From Saprospiraceae bacterium (GTDB lineage: Bacteria; Bacteroidota; Bacteroidia; Chitinophagales; Saprospiraceae): DNA of 45,070 nt. Positions 24,377 through 33,151 of this stretch are shown in pieces. The notes under the pieces were generated by a model. That model was not told the DNA's origin, made no database searches, and saw nothing but the letters and a program-made list of their open reading frames with translations. The DNA is taken from the NCBI GenBank assembly GCA_021298575.1, contig JAJTFM010000036.1:1-45070 (forward strand), read 5' to 3'. Each line of letters starts with the position of its first letter. Position 1 is the stretch's first letter. The position numbers and the translations under genes were made by a program.

Positions 24377-26384
24377 CTACTTATTTTCAATCTTGCCGGA
24401 ACTATCTCCGGATATTTCCGGATTATTCCTCGAGTGTACCTTTGCTATGGAGCCGTCCGAGGCCGAGACCCGGGCATTTTCGGCAAACCAGCCGTTGGCA
24501 TTCAGGATAGAGCCATCGGTAAGCGTGGCATTCAGGTCGCCGCCTTTTCCGGTCAGATCCATAATGGAGCCATCGGAAAGGATTATCTCAAGTCTGTCGC
24601 GGGCATCGAGAAAACCCCTGATGATACTGCCGTCGCGGGCTACTACAGACGCCTCAAACACATTGAAACCTCGTATGGTAACTATTGAGCCGCTCAGTGC
24701 ATAAAGCGAATTGAAATCGGGTGTTTCGATGATAATTTTCACTTTATCGGAAGCCCGCCTGCTTTTACCCTTGAAAGTAATCTTGTCGCCTGATTCAATG
24801 GTTTCAACATCGTCCGGATTCCCTTCAACGGACAATCAGTACACAGGATACCGTCCCGGGTCATCACATAAATGCGGTCGGGTTTCCGGGAGAAGTAATT
24901 ATTGTCATTCTTGTAGCTATACCCTTCGGATCCGGCTGACACCCTGTCGTTGATAAATTCGTCGAAGCAGATGTATTTTCCTTCGGGTACACTGATGAGA
25001 ATTTCAATATGCTGTGCCCGCCATTTACCGCTTTCCGACAGGGCAAATCCGGTGGGAATACGCAGGTGATTCCGATCGGCGGAAATATTGAAAATGATAT
25101 TTTCTGCGTGTTCGGACGCCTTTTCGCGCGAACTTCCCCTGGCAGTTATCGTCTGTGTACATTCAAAGCGGCCCGATTTGCTGCGTTCGACCACAATATT
25201 GACACTGTTATCAAACTCCATATCCGAGATATTGCCGTTGAAATCGCGCCAGTCGCCCTCGAAATTACTGTTCATCCTGATTCCTTCCACGCGGAGTGTA
25301 TCGGAACCCAAATTGTCAAGCTCGATTCTTTTGATATAGCTTCCCTCCCTGCGGTATTCCTGCTCACCGACGGGAAGGCTGAAATTAGATTCAGTACCCA
25401 TAGAACAGTCAGGCCGGTAGAGGTCCAAGCGGGGGTACGGGTTTTGAACACAATACGCGTGAAAAGCAGGCCGAGTCCGAGCACCGGAATTCCGATGAGA
25501 AAAAGGATATTGGTGAAAGCCAGCCAGGTTGCTGCGTTACTGAACGGACTGAAATAGCTTATAAATGGAGCAGCAACAAACATGGCCCATATTCCGGCAA
25601 TCCAGGTACTCGCCAGCGAGAGAAACAATGCTATGGCTATAATGATTGCAATCAGCCCCATGAATTTCACAAAAAATCTGATCAGCAGGGCAAAGGCACG
25701 TCCGATAGTAGAAATACCCGTATGGACGGCATTGGTAGCGCCTTTGCCTGTTCTTTTGGCTTCATTTCCAACATTATCAAGCCTGTTTCCGAGGCGATCG
25801 AACCCGTCTTCCACTTCTTTGGCAATATTATCCATATTAATCGGTTCACCCCGCATGGCCAGGCGGTCGGAAGAGTTGCGCGCCGGTGGCACCAGAATCC
25901 AGATCAGGATATACGCAGGCACCCAGAACCCGAATGAGATAAAAGCGAGCAAGACAAAAATAAGTCGCATCCAGACGGGATCGGCCATTCCGAAGTAGGA
26001 TGTGAGGCCTGAGCATACTCCTCCCACTATGGCATCCTGTTCGTCGCGGAAAAGTCTTTTTCCTGTGCGCACTGCCGCTTTTCCGGAGCTGCTGACCTGT
26101 TCGTTATTTTCAGTAGCAGCCTCGCCCGAGCCGAAATCTTCGGGTTTACCCATCATACTGGCCGCTGCTTCCACATCGGGCAGCATGACAATAGTGCGTG
26201 TTCCCATACTTCCCGAGATAATTTCACCCATACGTGCCTCGATGTCGCTCAGTATTTCATCGCGTCCTTCCCGTTCGCTGAACCGGAGGCGTATTTTTTC
26301 GAGGTAGTTTTTCAGGTATTCGTAGGCGTCGTCGTCAATGGTGAGTGCGTAACCGCCGAGATTGATATTGAGAATTTTGTTCAT
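24377..26384 (-). pseudogene. PspC-domain membrane protein with C-terminal GIN-like domain, two one-base frame breaks
   Basis: The protein begins with MNKILNINLGGYALTIDDDA, a short regulatory-like segment, then a PspC domain at ~110-170 (RLFRDEQDAIVGGVCSGLTSYFG, split by variable residues, and WVPAYILIWILVPPA). Several transmembrane helices follow, then a soluble beta-rich C-terminus with repeated DGSI turns (VVARDGSIIRGFL, LSDGSIMDL, LTDGSILNANG, SASDGSIAKVHS) like the GIN/DUF2807 fold. Two frame breaks interrupt it. Adding one C in the CCC run (GGG at 25372-25374) and one T in the TT run (AA at 24834-24835) yields one continuous protein of about 669 residues. It is probably an envelope-stress membrane protein under control of the adjacent PadR regulator. 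Confidence 0.85.
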
Positions 26385-26419
26385 GATGTCGGATGTTAGT
26401 TGTTCGTTCGGTTTTCGGT

Positions 26420-26746
26420 TTACTTTTGAATGGTCTGGTTCACGGAACTGACAAGCTGCCCCCAGCTGTCGGACAGCGTCTCAAGGAATTTCAGGCCCGT
26501 TTCTGTTATTTTAAAGTACTTGCGGGGTGGCCCCGAGGTGCTTTCTCTCCAGGAGTAGTCGAGTAGTCCGTCGTTTTTCAGTCTTGTGAGCAACGGATAG
26601 AGTGTTCCCTCGACGATGATCAGATCATTTGTTTTGAGCTTGGCAATAATATCTCCGGGATACATTTCCTCCCCTTCAATTATTGCGAGGATACACATCT
26701 CAAGCACCCCCTTTCGCATCTGCGCTTTCGCATTTTCAATATCCAT
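26420..26746 (-). CDS. PadR-family transcriptional regulator
   Basis: A 108-residue winged-helix repressor. MRKGVLEMCILAIIEGEEMYPGDII and LIIVEGTLYPLLTRLKNDGLL are the PadR recognition-helix region, followed by the wing SWRESTSGPPRKYFKITETG and a short dimerisation helix. It is of the small PadR type (PadR-s1-like). It is encoded 35 bases upstream of the pspC gene, an arrangement common in Bacteroidota. I infer that it represses its own operon and responds to an envelope or small-molecule signal that the sequence does not reveal. Confidence 0.93.
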   Translation of the reverse strand: MDIENAKAQMRKGVLEMCILAIIEGEEMYPGDIIAKLKTNDLIIVEGTLYPLLTRLKNDGLLDYSWRESTSGPPRKYFKITETGLKFLETLSDSWGQLVSSVNQTIQK

Positions 26747-26758
26747 GACTGCAGGTTT

Positions 26759-27016
26759 TTATCGGGTTGACGTTGGAATTGAAGGCAATTTTTCTTTTCG
26801 CTGATTCACTGGAAGCATACAGTCATTCTGTATGATTATGCTTGCGGAGTCTGTTTCAAGTCGCGGTGAAATCGTAAGGATGCTGGCCGGAAGGAGGGTA
26901 GAGCGCAGCAGTATTTCGGGAGCGCCTGGAGCAGCCAGTCCTGTTCCTATATTTACCAGAATCGTTACCCCAGCCAGAAAAAGCATCCAGGGTTGCACTT
27001 TTTTCTTGTTTTTCAT
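26759..27016 (-). CDS. Small hydrophobic protein at the head of the PadR/PspC operon
   Basis: An 85-residue ORF starting MKNKKKVQPWMLFLAGV, with one hydrophobic segment (MLFLAGVTILVNIGTGLAA) after a lysine-rich start and then a polar tail. It ends 12 bases before the PadR start codon and begins 25 bases after a well-formed promoter motif, so it is placed as the first gene of the operon. I do not recognise a family. The tail has no clear motif, so it may be a true small membrane protein or only a leader ORF. Confidence 0.45.
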   Translation of the reverse strand: MKNKKKVQPWMLFLAGVTILVNIGTGLAAPGAPEILLRSTLLPASILTISPRLETDSASIIIQNDCMLPVNQRKEKLPSIPTSTR

Positions 27017-27040
27017 GTGAGCGCCTCTTTATTGGCAATG

Positions 27041-27072
27041 CAAAGATAATGGCATTGCTTGGTATTTTGCAA
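27041..27072 (-). promoter_or_regulatory. Promoter of the small protein/PadR/PspC operon
   Basis: On the minus strand TTG (27072-27070) is followed after 21 bases by TATCTTTG (27048-27041), fitting the Bacteroidota TTTG-N19-21-TAnnTTTG pattern, with ATTG in place of TTTG. The first ATG is 25 bases downstream. A PadR-type operator would be expected here, but I see no obvious ATGT/ACAT palindrome. Confidence 0.6.
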
Positions 27073-27077
27073 TACAT

Positions 27078-27386
27078 AGAACTAAATTTTTTTTAGTAGT
27101 GCTTTCGAGAGGGTAGAAAGTGAGCAAAAATAAAGTATTGCTGATTTATTTGTTGGTGACAGAAATGAGCTGGTATGAAATATCAAAGGGTTAATAAAAA
27201 AATTACGTTGCAAATAATCGTCTTATCAGATAAACACACTAATATTGTGCTTTGAGATAAGTAATCAACCGTTACCAGTTAATAGTGACACCCTGAATAT
27301 CTCCGGGTTCTATTCCAAAATACTATTAAGTTTCGTGCGGGATAATTATTAGTCAGCCACTTTATCAACATCAAATACATAGCACC
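27078..27386. other. Intergenic region between divergent PadR operon and LytTR regulator gene
   Basis: About 310 AT-rich bases without an open frame of note. A weak TAAGTTTC motif about 55 bases before the regulator ATG is one base away from TAnnTTTG. CACCC and GGGTT around 27291-27308 could form a short hairpin. I see no RNA gene, repeat or convincing operator. Confidence 0.5.
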
Positions 27387-28145
27387 ATGACTCACAGAGT
27401 ATTTAATGCAGTCATCATAGATGACGAACAGGACAGTATTGATCTGCTCAGTTTGCTCCTTCAGCAGGAATGTCCGGAAATAAATGTTGTTGCAAAATGT
27501 ACAGGATCGGCCGATGGAATTCGGGCCATCCGGGAATCTTCTCCCGAGGTAGTGTTTCTAGATATCGAGATGCCTGAAATGAACGGCCTTCAAATTGTTC
27601 AAAATATTGGATCTGCCAAATTCTATCCGGTTTTCACCACGGCCTACAGCCAGTATGCAATCAATGCGATCAAACTGGGTGCCTTCGATTACCTGTTGAA
27701 GCCGCTCCGTCGCGACGAACTGAGGCTGCTTATGAACCGCCTGCTGGCACACGACAGCCAAAAGGAAAATAAACTGTCAGCGGAAGCTATTGTCAGCTTT
27801 TTGACCAACCTGACTACAGGTACTACACAGATACGAATTACCGTTCAGGAGGGCGACCAGTACCATTTTCTGTATCTGAACGAAATTCAGTATCTTGAGG
27901 CAAGTGGTAACTATACCCGATTTGAACTGACTGATGGCAGAAGTATAACGGTGGCCAAAACCCTGGGACATTTCTCCGACCTGCTCGAATTGCATGGTTT
28001 CTTCCGTACGCACGCCTCTTATCTGGTGAATCTGTCAACAGTGAACACCTACATCAAGGGTTCTGTTGGCAGAGTGATTATGAGAAACGGACACACCATA
28101 CCAGTAGCGAAAAGCCGTAAAGAATTATTTCTCAGTAAAATATAA
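27387..28145 (+). CDS. LytTR-family response regulator
   Basis: A 252-residue regulator of the LytR/AlgR type. The receiver domain (~5-120) has acidic D12/D13 (IIDDEQDS), phospho-acceptor D59 in VVFLDIEMPEMNG and the conserved Lys in FDYLLKPLRRDEL. The C-terminal LytTR DNA-binding domain (~150-250) has the features EIQYLEASGNYTRFELTDG, FFRTHASYLVNLSTV and HTIPVAKSRKELF. Its stop codon shares one base with the kinase start (TAATG), so the two are translationally coupled. The kinase lacks a periplasm-to-DNA shortcut of its own, so this protein is the output of the pair. Target genes are unknown. Confidence 0.95.
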   Translation: MTHRVFNAVIIDDEQDSIDLLSLLLQQECPEINVVAKCTGSADGIRAIRESSPEVVFLDIEMPEMNGLQIVQNIGSAKFYPVFTTAYSQYAINAIKLGAFDYLLKPLRRDELRLLMNRLLAHDSQKENKLSAEAIVSFLTNLTTGTTQIRITVQEGDQYHFLYLNEIQYLEASGNYTRFELTDGRSITVAKTLGHFSDLLELHGFFRTHASYLVNLSTVNTYIKGSVGRVIMRNGHTIPVAKSRKELFLSKI

Positions 28146-31100
28146 TGCGGAGAAGCCTTCTTGTATTTGTTATTCTACTGCTGTGTAGCGATGCTGATGT
28201 GGCTGCGCAATACCTGTCGGTGCGACACCTCAACAGAGAAAATTTGTTGCCTACGCAGGCAATTAATGATGTTTACGTTGACAGCAGCTCTGTGATGTGG
28301 CTTGGATCGAACCTGGGCCTGTACCGCTTTGACGGGCACAACTATGACTACATAGAACTTTTCAGCAAATCCGATAATGCCTATTTGCATCAGATAAAGC
28401 GGTTAACCGCAGATAAAGGAGGTGCTGTTTATCTGTCGTTTACCAACAACGGATTTGGTGTTTTGTCGCCCGACGGGTCATTTGTCCATTATAAAAACAT
28501 TCCCGGAGCAGGTGATGCACAGATTAAAGACAATGCCATAGATTATATTCTTGATCTCGGTGATAAGGTCATGCTGATCTTTGAACGGGTTGGTATAGGA
28601 TTTTATGACAAAAAAAGCAGGACGTTCAGCGCCGTCGCACCTTCGGTTGTACTGAACAGAATGGAAGATCTGCCCGCAATTGATTTCCTTTATCGCGCTG
28701 TTGAAGATCCGGAGAAACCCGGGAATGCCTGGATAACCGGTCGGGCAGGTATGTTCTACTGGGATGAGAGCGGATCAAAGCTGTCTCTTTTTCCGCTCGA
28801 TTCATCATTTTCCCAACAACCTCCGTCCAACGCAATACTGTCCGATAACAAGGGCCGGTTATATCTGGGCGGCTGGGGGGAAGGACTTCACATATTCAAC
28901 ACTAAATCGCGAACCTGGGAGAAGCGAATACCTGTAGCCAGCGGTGTTGACCTGGGTATGATCACCTGTCTGGCATGGAAATCTGACCACGAACTCTGGT
29001 TAAGCACGCGTGATTACGGGTTTTACTCACTGAATTTGAAGAATTTGGCCTGTAAACTGGAACTGCCACTCCAGAAAGATCTCGACAAATCTTCAGATAT
29101 TAATTACAGTACCGACACCTACATAGTAAAGATGGTCTCTCTGGGCTATAATTCGTGGTGTATGGTGAAATCGGGCAGACTCGGTCTGGCATTTCTCTAC
29201 GAAGAACGTCAACTTTTCAAGAAGTACCAGACTGGAGTAAGTATGCACAGTTTTGTAGCCGGACAGGATGATACCGACTACCTGGTCACCAATCGGCCGT
29301 TTTTTTTCGCACGAAACCGCATTACCGGACAATTGTCAAAAATCCCGATAGAACCATTTATTGGAGATGCCGGATTCAAAGAAGGATTCACCGATGAAAG
29401 TGGTACTTTACATATAATAGGGTGGAAGGGTATTTACAGGTATCGGAAAGGCAACAGTAGTGCCGTACACTGGAAACTGCCGTTACTCGATAGTCTGGTC
29501 AGAAGTGACAGGGTTATCGAGGCGATATCAGGGCATTATGATCAGTCGGGTAAAATCTGGCTCGGTACGAAAAGGGGGATCTATACTGTGGCGAAGTTAT
29601 CCGGCAGATCGTCTGAAGACTGGCGCATGTTTGGCAAATCCAATAATAATATGCTCACCTGGTTTCAGGATATCCATCAGACACCTGACGGGAGCGTCTG
29701 GTTTGCAGCTGATGAAGGGGTGGGGCGTACCAGAGATAATGGCTTGAATTATGATTACTTCGGACAGAACGATTTTCTGAATATTGGAATAGGAATTGCT
29801 GATTTCAGCTCAATTCAGCATGATAATGAAGGCAGGCTCTGGCTGGGTGGTGTCAGTGCCGGATTCGGCTTTTTTAATTGGAAAGATACGACAAAAATAA
29901 GGTATACGCCATTCGTATCTTCGGACCCCGGACCTGAAACCATACTCAGTGAGGTATCCAGTCTTACACGTGACCTGCACGGCAATATATGGGGTATTTA
30001 TCAGAGTGGGCTTTTCCGCCTTGATGCCAAGAATCTAAGACTTCAGACTTTTGGCCTTGAATTCGGTATTTCGGAAGGAGCCATTTTTACACTGGACACT
30101 TTCCCCGGAGGATATCTTTACGCAGGTTCAGAAGGGGGCTATATAGTATTTCATCCGGATACCGTGGTGAATGCAGCGCATATACCCCGTCTCAGTATAT
30201 GGAAGGCGAGTCTCCTGGGCCTTGAAGAACCAGACACTCTTTTCAGCCCGGACAAGTTGACACTGGATTATCCCCGGAACGGTATTGAAATCGTGTTGTC
30301 TGTCAGGCCCGCCTGGCTTGCCACCGTCTTTAACTTCAGATACCGGATGTCTGACTCCGACACAACAGCCTGGATGTATATAAAAGGCACGAACATACTC
30401 ACATTATGGAATCTTCAGCCTGGTAATTATTCACTTGAAATACAAATGGCTGATGCTTTGGGGAATTATCGAGATGCGTCAACCCTTAAAATTCCTGTAG
30501 AAATCAGGGCAGCCTGGTGGCAGACCTGGTTGTTCAAAACCTCGGCACTGATCTTCTTTATGGGATTAATTGCCTTTGCCTGGTTCAGGCGGCAAAAGCA
30601 GATCAGGGAAGACCTGAAGTTGAAAAAAAAGCTGACTGAACTCGAACTGGCCAACCTGCGTACGCAGATGAACCCGCATTTTATATTCAACAGTCTGAAT
30701 ACAGTCAAATTACAGGTAGTGGGTGGCAAACCCAAAGTAGCGGAGGCCTATCTCGACCGATTCAGCCGGCTCATGCGAAGAGTTCTTGACTATTCCTCCA
30801 AAGATTTTATTTCACTGGAAGACGAAATTGATTTTCTCAAAGAGTATGTGGAAATGGAGCAGATCAGATTCAGGGATTCCTTTGAATGCGAAATTGAGAC
30901 CCCCGATGAAAGTCTGGGTTGGAACTTTATACAGATTCCCCCGATGGTACTTCAGCCTTATGTAGAAAATGCGATCAAACACGGTTTGCTCCCGTTGAGA
31001 AGCGGAAACAGAAAACTGACTATATCTGTAAAACTCCAGGATGAAAGATGTATTCTCTCCGTTCACGATAACGGAATAGGCAGACCGGCCGCAGCGGCAT

Positions 31101-31279
31101 TCAAATCATCAGGAATCTCGTTCGGCAATTCCCGCGGTATGCAGATAAGTCAGGATCGCCTCGCCCGAATAGCACCTGTTGCTCTGCCTGACATGAAACT
31201 GGAGGTGCTGGATATCTACGACGAGCATGGCTCGGGGGCTGGTACAGAGGTGCGGATATCGTTCAGTTTTGAAGGCTGA
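28145..31279 (+). CDS. Beta-propeller sensor histidine kinase, LytS/HisKA_7-type
   Basis: A 1044-residue kinase. It has a signal peptide (MRRSLLVFVILLLCSDADVAA) and a long periplasmic region (~25-700) of repeating propeller strands such as SVMWLGSNLGLYRFDG, GRLYLGGWGEGLHIF and GKIWLGTKRGIYTV. A Y_Y_Y-like strand domain (~710-785; FRYRMSDSDTTAWMYI, WNLQPGNYSLEIQMAD) and one transmembrane helix (~797-815) follow. The cytoplasmic kinase domain has His845 in QMNPHFIFNSLNTVK and the ATP site PPMVLQPYVENAIKHG and VHDNGIGRP. This is the standard layout of Bacteroidota sensors of the Reg_prop type, which often sense polysaccharide fragments. No glycan-degradation gene is adjacent, so the ligand is unknown. 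Confidence 0.95.
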   Translation: MRRSLLVFVILLLCSDADVAAQYLSVRHLNRENLLPTQAINDVYVDSSSVMWLGSNLGLYRFDGHNYDYIELFSKSDNAYLHQIKRLTADKGGAVYLSFTNNGFGVLSPDGSFVHYKNIPGAGDAQIKDNAIDYILDLGDKVMLIFERVGIGFYDKKSRTFSAVAPSVVLNRMEDLPAIDFLYRAVEDPEKPGNAWITGRAGMFYWDESGSKLSLFPLDSSFSQQPPSNAILSDNKGRLYLGGWGEGLHIFNTKSRTWEKRIPVASGVDLGMITCLAWKSDHELWLSTRDYGFYSLNLKNLACKLELPLQKDLDKSSDINYSTDTYIVKMVSLGYNSWCMVKSGRLGLAFLYEERQLFKKYQTGVSMHSFVAGQDDTDYLVTNRPFFFARNRITGQLSKIPIEPFIGDAGFKEGFTDESGTLHIIGWKGIYRYRKGNSSAVHWKLPLLDSLVRSDRVIEAISGHYDQSGKIWLGTKRGIYTVAKLSGRSSEDWRMFGKSNNNMLTWFQDIHQTPDGSVWFAADEGVGRTRDNGLNYDYFGQNDFLNIGIGIADFSSIQHDNEGRLWLGGVSAGFGFFNWKDTTKIRYTPFVSSDPGPETILSEVSSLTRDLHGNIWGIYQSGLFRLDAKNLRLQTFGLEFGISEGAIFTLDTFPGGYLYAGSEGGYIVFHPDTVVNAAHIPRLSIWKASLLGLEEPDTLFSPDKLTLDYPRNGIEIVLSVRPAWLATVFNFRYRMSDSDTTAWMYIKGTNILTLWNLQPGNYSLEIQMADALGNYRDASTLKIPVEIRAAWWQTWLFKTSALIFFMGLIAFAWFRRQKQIREDLKLKKKLTELELANLRTQMNPHFIFNSLNTVKLQVVGGKPKVAEAYLDRFSRLMRRVLDYSSKDFISLEDEIDFLKEYVEMEQIRFRDSFECEIETPDESLGWNFIQIPPMVLQPYVENAIKHGLLPLRSGNRKLTISVKLQDERCILSVHDNGIGRPAAAAFKSSGISFGNSRGMQISQDRLARIAPVALPDMKLEVLDIYDEHGSGAGTEVRISFSFEG

Positions 31280-31771
31280 AAAATCCAAATAATAATTTAA
31301 ATGGCTAACTACACAGTCAGAAGAGCCAATTAATAAATACCCCGAACGGGTTTGATTTTTTTATTACACTTTTGCAACAGTTGTTCGCAAAGGAAGAAAG
31401 CCTTGTGCCCCCTGTATGGCACCGGACAAAAACCACTGAAACAAATTCTACTCCCGGCCCCCCCCCCTGCTGCATACCGGCAAGCAGGACGTTAAAGACG
31501 GAAACACCAAATGTAAACTGGTCCTTCAGCCAGATTTTATCTAGTATGTTAATACGCTAACAGGTTATTAACTTAGTTTCCTGGAGTTACTTTTTTCCCT
31601 TTAGAAGTAAATCAGGGTTTATTTGCCCCCGTTCCTGAGCAGAACGGGGTTTTTTTTTCGATAGAGCATTCAGGGCGTGCTGTTAAGAGCTTGTTCATCA
31701 GACTGAAACGCCATATAATCAGTCTGTGAAAAGCGAATAAAAAGGCAGCTTTTGAACTAAACGGGCAATTT
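31280..31771. other. Long intergenic region with hairpins and a ten-C tract
   Basis: About 490 bases with no supported gene. A weak hairpin with a T run (31338-31361) may terminate the kinase operon. A ten-base C run lies at 31458-31467. GTGCC/GGCAC and CTGC/GCAG pairings between 31395 and 31490 suggest possible RNA structure. A strong terminator closes the stretch at 31627-31658, and CAGACTGA/TCAGTCTG (31699-31706 and 31719-31726) form an 8-bp stem after it. A small RNA between the two terminators is possible but not demonstrated; I do not recognise any known RNA family. Confidence 0.45.
31627..31658 (+). terminator. Strong intrinsic terminator
   Basis: CCCCGTTC (31627-31634) pairs with GAACGGGG (31642-31649) around CTGAGCA and is followed directly by nine T. 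It lies about 350 bases after the kinase stop, so it ends either a long kinase transcript or a separate short transcript of the intergenic region. Confidence 0.9.
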
Positions 31772-31804
31772 TTTGGTTATTGTTGCTTAATTTTCTGATA
31801 TTTG
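31772..31804 (+). promoter_or_regulatory. Promoter of the lipase/potassium channel pair
   Basis: TTTG (31772-31775) is followed after 21 bases by GATATTTG (31797-31804), one base from TAnnTTTG, at the spacing typical of the Bacteroidota housekeeping promoter. The chosen ATG is 27 bases downstream. Confidence 0.55.
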
Positions 31805-31831
31805 TCGCCAATTCAAGAAAAACTGGCCAAC

Positions 31832-33151
31832 ATGCGACTGATTTACATTCTTATTGCCTTTTTGTTGTTTTCCTGCAGTTCTTTGCCCGGATCTGCCGAT
31901 CTCGTGGAAGAAAGGGAGGTTCCGGCTACTCCGGTAGGCTGCGACACCTGCTTTTATCCGGTGGTTATGGTGCACGGTTTCCTGGCCTCCGGTGATACCT
32001 GGACGAAATTTCAACAGTTATTTCACACGAATGGATACAAAAGCAAGTTCATCCATGCATTCGACTGGAACAGTCTGAATCAGCTTGGGGGCAATACACC
32101 TCAGTTGCTCGATCAGTTTATTGATCAGGTATTGCAGGAAACAGGAGCTACTCAGGTGCGACTGATAGGTCACAGTGCCGGTGGCGGCGTGTGCTACACT
32201 TATCTGTCAGATCCGGTGAGAGCCGCCAAAGTGGACGGATATGTGCACATTGGTTCTTCTGTTCAGACAACAGCGGCCGGCCCGGGCGGTACCGAGCCGA
32301 CGCTCAACATCTGGAGTACAGAAGATGAAATTGTTCAGGGCGGTAATATCTCCGGAGCCCAGAACGTACAACTGAGCGGAAAAGATCACTACGAAGTGGC
32401 AACAGGCAAGGAATCATTCACTGCAGTATGGCAGTTTTTCCACAATACACTTCCGCCAACAACAGAAATAAAGGTGCAGGGCCCGCTGGTATGTGTAGCC
32501 GGAAAAGTACTTTTTTTCGGAGAAAATACGCCGCTGGCAGGTGCAACGGTACAGATATGGGAAACAGATCCGGCAACTGGCGAACGGGTAAAAACTACAC
32601 CCGATTTTACTTTTACGACTGATGCAGCCGGTAAATGGGGCCCTGAAAATATAAAGGCGAGTACTACTTTTGAATTCGTAGCAATACCAGCCTCACCCAA
32701 CCAGCGGACTATCCATTACTTCAGGGAACCAATCGTTCATCTGAACAGTTTTGTCTATCTGCGTACCATTCCGCCGCCACCGTCACTGGCAGGTCTGCTG
32801 CTCGCCGGTTTGCCCAGTTCACCGGGACAAACAGTACTGAATGTTTTTTCCGGTAGTCAGGCAGTTGTAAACGGACGTGATACGCTCACCGCAGCGAACT
32901 CCGTATTGTCAACTCCGCAGTATGCAAGCCCGTCAAAGACTGCCATCACGTATTTCCTGTACGACGACGGCGACGGAGTGACAGAATTGACCCCGGTCGG
33001 AGCCTTTGGCGGCTTTTCCTTCCTGAACGGTGTTGATATGTATTTTCCAACCACAATACCCCAGACGATTCCGCTTGTTATGAATCAGCGCGTACTGAAT
33101 GTGCGCAATATCAAGTCTTCCGACGGAATTGTTGTGGGTGTTTTCGACTGA
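31832..33151 (+). CDS. Lipase-like alpha/beta hydrolase lipoprotein
   Basis: The 439-residue product begins with a lipoprotein signal (MRLIYILIAFLLFSC, lipidation at Cys15), so it is exported and membrane-anchored. Residues ~40-215 are an alpha/beta hydrolase with the oxyanion segment VVMVHGFLASG and nucleophile Ser115 in LIGHSAGGG. STEDEIVQ and GKDHYEVATG are likely to give the acid and His. Residues ~225-290 resemble a carboxypeptidase-regulatory or CnaB-like beta domain (LAGATVQIWETDP). The last ~150 residues are beta-rich and not recognised. An upstream ATG at 31802 would overlap the promoter motif, so 31832 is used. The stop overlaps the start of the potassium channel gene by one base. 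Confidence 0.85.
   Translation: MRLIYILIAFLLFSCSSLPGSADLVEEREVPATPVGCDTCFYPVVMVHGFLASGDTWTKFQQLFHTNGYKSKFIHAFDWNSLNQLGGNTPQLLDQFIDQVLQETGATQVRLIGHSAGGGVCYTYLSDPVRAAKVDGYVHIGSSVQTTAAGPGGTEPTLNIWSTEDEIVQGGNISGAQNVQLSGKDHYEVATGKESFTAVWQFFHNTLPPTTEIKVQGPLVCVAGKVLFFGENTPLAGATVQIWETDPATGERVKTTPDFTFTTDAAGKWGPENIKASTTFEFVAIPASPNQRTIHYFREPIVHLNSFVYLRTIPPPPSLAGLLLAGLPSSPGQTVLNVFSGSQAVVNGRDTLTAANSVLSTPQYASPSKTAITYFLYDDGDGVTELTPVGAFGGFSFLNGVDMYFPTTIPQTIPLVMNQRVLNVRNIKSSDGIVVGVFD

Noticed and set aside
7966-28145. Programmed ribosomal frameshifting as an explanation for the split genes
   Set aside because: The sites differ in sequence and direction of shift, lack a common slippery heptamer, and hit unrelated genes; sequence error is simpler.
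31372-31560. A 62-codon ORF spanning the ten-C tract in the intergenic region
   Set aside because: Proline run from poly-C, no motif, no promoter-start relation; more likely non-coding.
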